DNA of 64,000 nt from contig CALNVZ010003426.1 of the NCBI GenBank assembly GCA_940671915.1, positions 46,170,085 through 46,234,084 on the forward strand, read 5' to 3'. The stretch's first letter is position 1, and every line of letters begins with the position of its first letter. The DNA comes from Paracentrotus lividus (taxonomy: Eukaryota; Echinodermata; Echinoidea; Camarodonta; Echinidae). Of this stretch, positions 62,111 through 64,000 are shown piece after piece. Below the pieces are notes generated by a model. It made no database searches, was not told where the DNA came from, and saw only the letters and a list, made by a program, of their open reading frames with translations. Both the position numbers and the translations under genes were made by a program.

Positions 62111-62453
62111 TTACTTTTTTGATTCAATGCCTCCCGCCAAATTAAAATGCATTCAATTAAATTAGGAATTTCCCATTTCCCAGTGTTAATTCTTTCATAT
62201 AAGTGTTCAAAAAAACAATTCCAATTTTAATCTAAGAGAATGAATAAGACCGCGAGTCCGGGTAGTGAAATTATTATCTTTCAAGGGGAAGTTCAACCAT
62301 TAACTGAACTTGGTAATGAAAACCCGCAGATTTGGGGCAATTTATGTAGGTTAGCAAGATTATAGGTTTAATCATAATGGTGACACATGTAGTGAAAATT
62401 CATTGGTTATTAAACCCTCATATAGGTTTACTCACAATGATCAGACAATATCT

Positions 62454-63076
62454 TAAAGGAGGACTCCGGGCTGAAATTAAAAATTTGTAAACGAAAGTAA
62501 AGTTTAACAAGCACAAACCAGAAAATTTCATCCAAATCGGATGAAAAATATCAAAGTTATCTTTTTTTTTTTTGGACTGGTATTGAATTTTTTTCGTAAA
62601 ACAGTTCTTGGCATTGTCATTGTCTCATCTTGAATATTTGAATATTCAAATGAGCAAAATGTATGATGTCAACAGTCCCCCTACTTCTGTGTATATTATT
62701 ATGCTAATCTATTTTCTCATTTTTTCATATATCGTATACAGAATTTATCTATACCCACATACCTATGAAATTATAAAACATAGTGACCTTGTAACATTCC
62801 ACAAGGATTAATCCCTGTTTTTATTCCTTGGGGGAGAAAACTTGATATAATATGGTATTTCATACAAATAAATAACAAAGAAAGTAGGGACCGAGGACAA
62901 TCAGTTTGCCAATTTGAAGATAGCAAAAACTGTTTCCTAAAAAAAATTCAAAACCCAAGAAAATTCATTCCTTGCTATTTGTGATCGATTGATTATGAAA
63001 TTTCAGTATGTGTTGCTTTTAGATTTTACTTAATAATTCTAATAATGCAAATCTCCAGCCCGGAGGGAGCTCTTTA
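62454..63076 (+). mobile_element. ~620-bp MITE, TCCGGGCTG family, copy 2
   Basis: Begins TTAAAGGAGGACTCCGGGCT and ends CAGCCCGGAGGGAGCTCTTT. It matches the copy at 44584-45202 along its length (GAAAATTTCATCCAAATCGG, GTAAAACAGTTCTTGGCATT, TTGAATATTTGAATATTCAA). Small indels separate the two. Confidence 0.8.
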
Positions 63077-64000
63077 GCCATGATGAAATAAAATGTAAGC
63101 TTGAAATTCCACAATTCAGATGAAGTAAATATACGAAAAGGTGATACGATACAGAATAGATTTATGTATTAACAGAATAATTTAAATGCGCTCTGCAGCC
63201 CGAAAATTATTGATATTATTACAATGTGTAAATAAAGCAAATAACAAAAATGGCGATAACAAAAAAATATTAACTTTCATTAAAATGAGGGATGGAGTTG
63301 GAGCGAGCAGAATTTTCAGCTACAAATGTAACTGTTGACGAATATTTCCCTGCTTGTCTAGTCCAGCCCCCCCCCCTTTTATATTTTTATTTAATTATTT
63401 ATTCTTCTATTCTTATTTGATCATTTAACTTAACTTCAATTTTAGCCTATGCAAGCTATCTACCTGTGTTGATTACTTGTATAATCAAATAAAGAATTTA
63501 AGTTAACAGGCTTTATGACATTCGATGAACTGAGGAACGATTGTTTATAGTCAGGCAGATATATATCGAAGTGTCTCGATCCTGTGAACAAATGCAGCAC
63601 ATAACGTAGAAGCGTTCACATTCCCACCTCCTTTTATGTATAAATAGATGCTAGTAATCTGACAAGTACTTAAGTCACAAGTGGATAGAAATCAAATTGC
63701 GCGCGCATTGCTAACTAACGTCTTCAATGTATCTGCAATGATTTAACACTAGCAGATATGCATGCTCGGTACGATGCGACATGCTATAAAAAAAAATAAT
63801 GATTATCTACAGTATAAATAATAATAAACTTATACTAATTCCTTTACGACAAAACTATATCCTAGTCTAGGGTCTTAACAAATGCATGAACATTTACTGA
63901 TTCCTTGCATGTGCAGTCAACGTGTATTATGATAGTTAATCAACCAAAAACGAAAAAACAAAAAAATACACAAAATACAAAAATTATAAAAAAAAAAGAA
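63077..64000. other. AT-rich end of window, no gene seen
   Basis: No ORF of note, no recognised repeat ends. A C run occurs at about 63367-63377. Confidence 0.5.

Noticed and set aside
1-64000. CRISPR arrays, bacterial operons or phage modules
   Set aside because: No direct repeat-spacer arrays or prokaryotic gene layout; all genes are spliced or metazoan-like.

Overview
This is animal genomic DNA, AT-rich, with spliced genes (GT-AG introns), dense miniature inverted-repeat transposons, microsatellites and degraded retroelements. No bacterial operons, CRISPR arrays or phage genes are visible. The mix points to a marine deuterostome, most likely a sea urchin: an intronless leucine-rich-repeat gene, a VWA/Sec23-24-like gene of possible cpRAS type, a mitochondrial carrier homologue (MTCH2), and long-terminal-inverted-repeat 'foldback' elements like the classical sea urchin TU elements. 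The organism assignment is inference.

Layout. (1) 91-6576, plus strand: the last nine coding exons of a gene whose 5' part lies outside the window. (2) 7000-14348: the gap between two convergent genes, holding 3' UTR-like AT-rich DNA and several MITEs. (3) 14349-36506, minus strand: a complete 11-exon MTCH2-like gene coding for 313 residues. Its introns are swollen by transposons, including a nested element of about 7 kb (19148-26155), several TTAA-flanked elements and a 1.1-kb perfect-looking palindrome. (4) 36507-41288: gene-poor spacer. (5) 41349-44114, plus strand: a single-exon, 921-residue secreted LRR protein with a hydrophobic, possibly GPI-anchor tail. It has a TATA-like element upstream and a poly(A) signal downstream. 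(6) 44584-49889: repeats and spacer. (7) 49890-58959, minus strand: six 3' exons of an amino-acid transporter of the SLC32/SLC36 (AAAP) type. The last four exons are intact. The two upstream exons carry single-base frameshifts. (8) 58960-64000: microsatellite, degraded reverse transcriptase and a MITE.

The genes do not form a pathway. What unifies the window is its repeat biology. At least fifteen inverted-repeat elements lie mostly within introns. Several occur as two or three copies in opposite orientation, so transcripts could form long double-stranded RNA. There are also degenerate copies of exons inside introns of two genes (gene 1 exon near 2616; MTCH2 exon 5 near 27378, 27505 and 28063).
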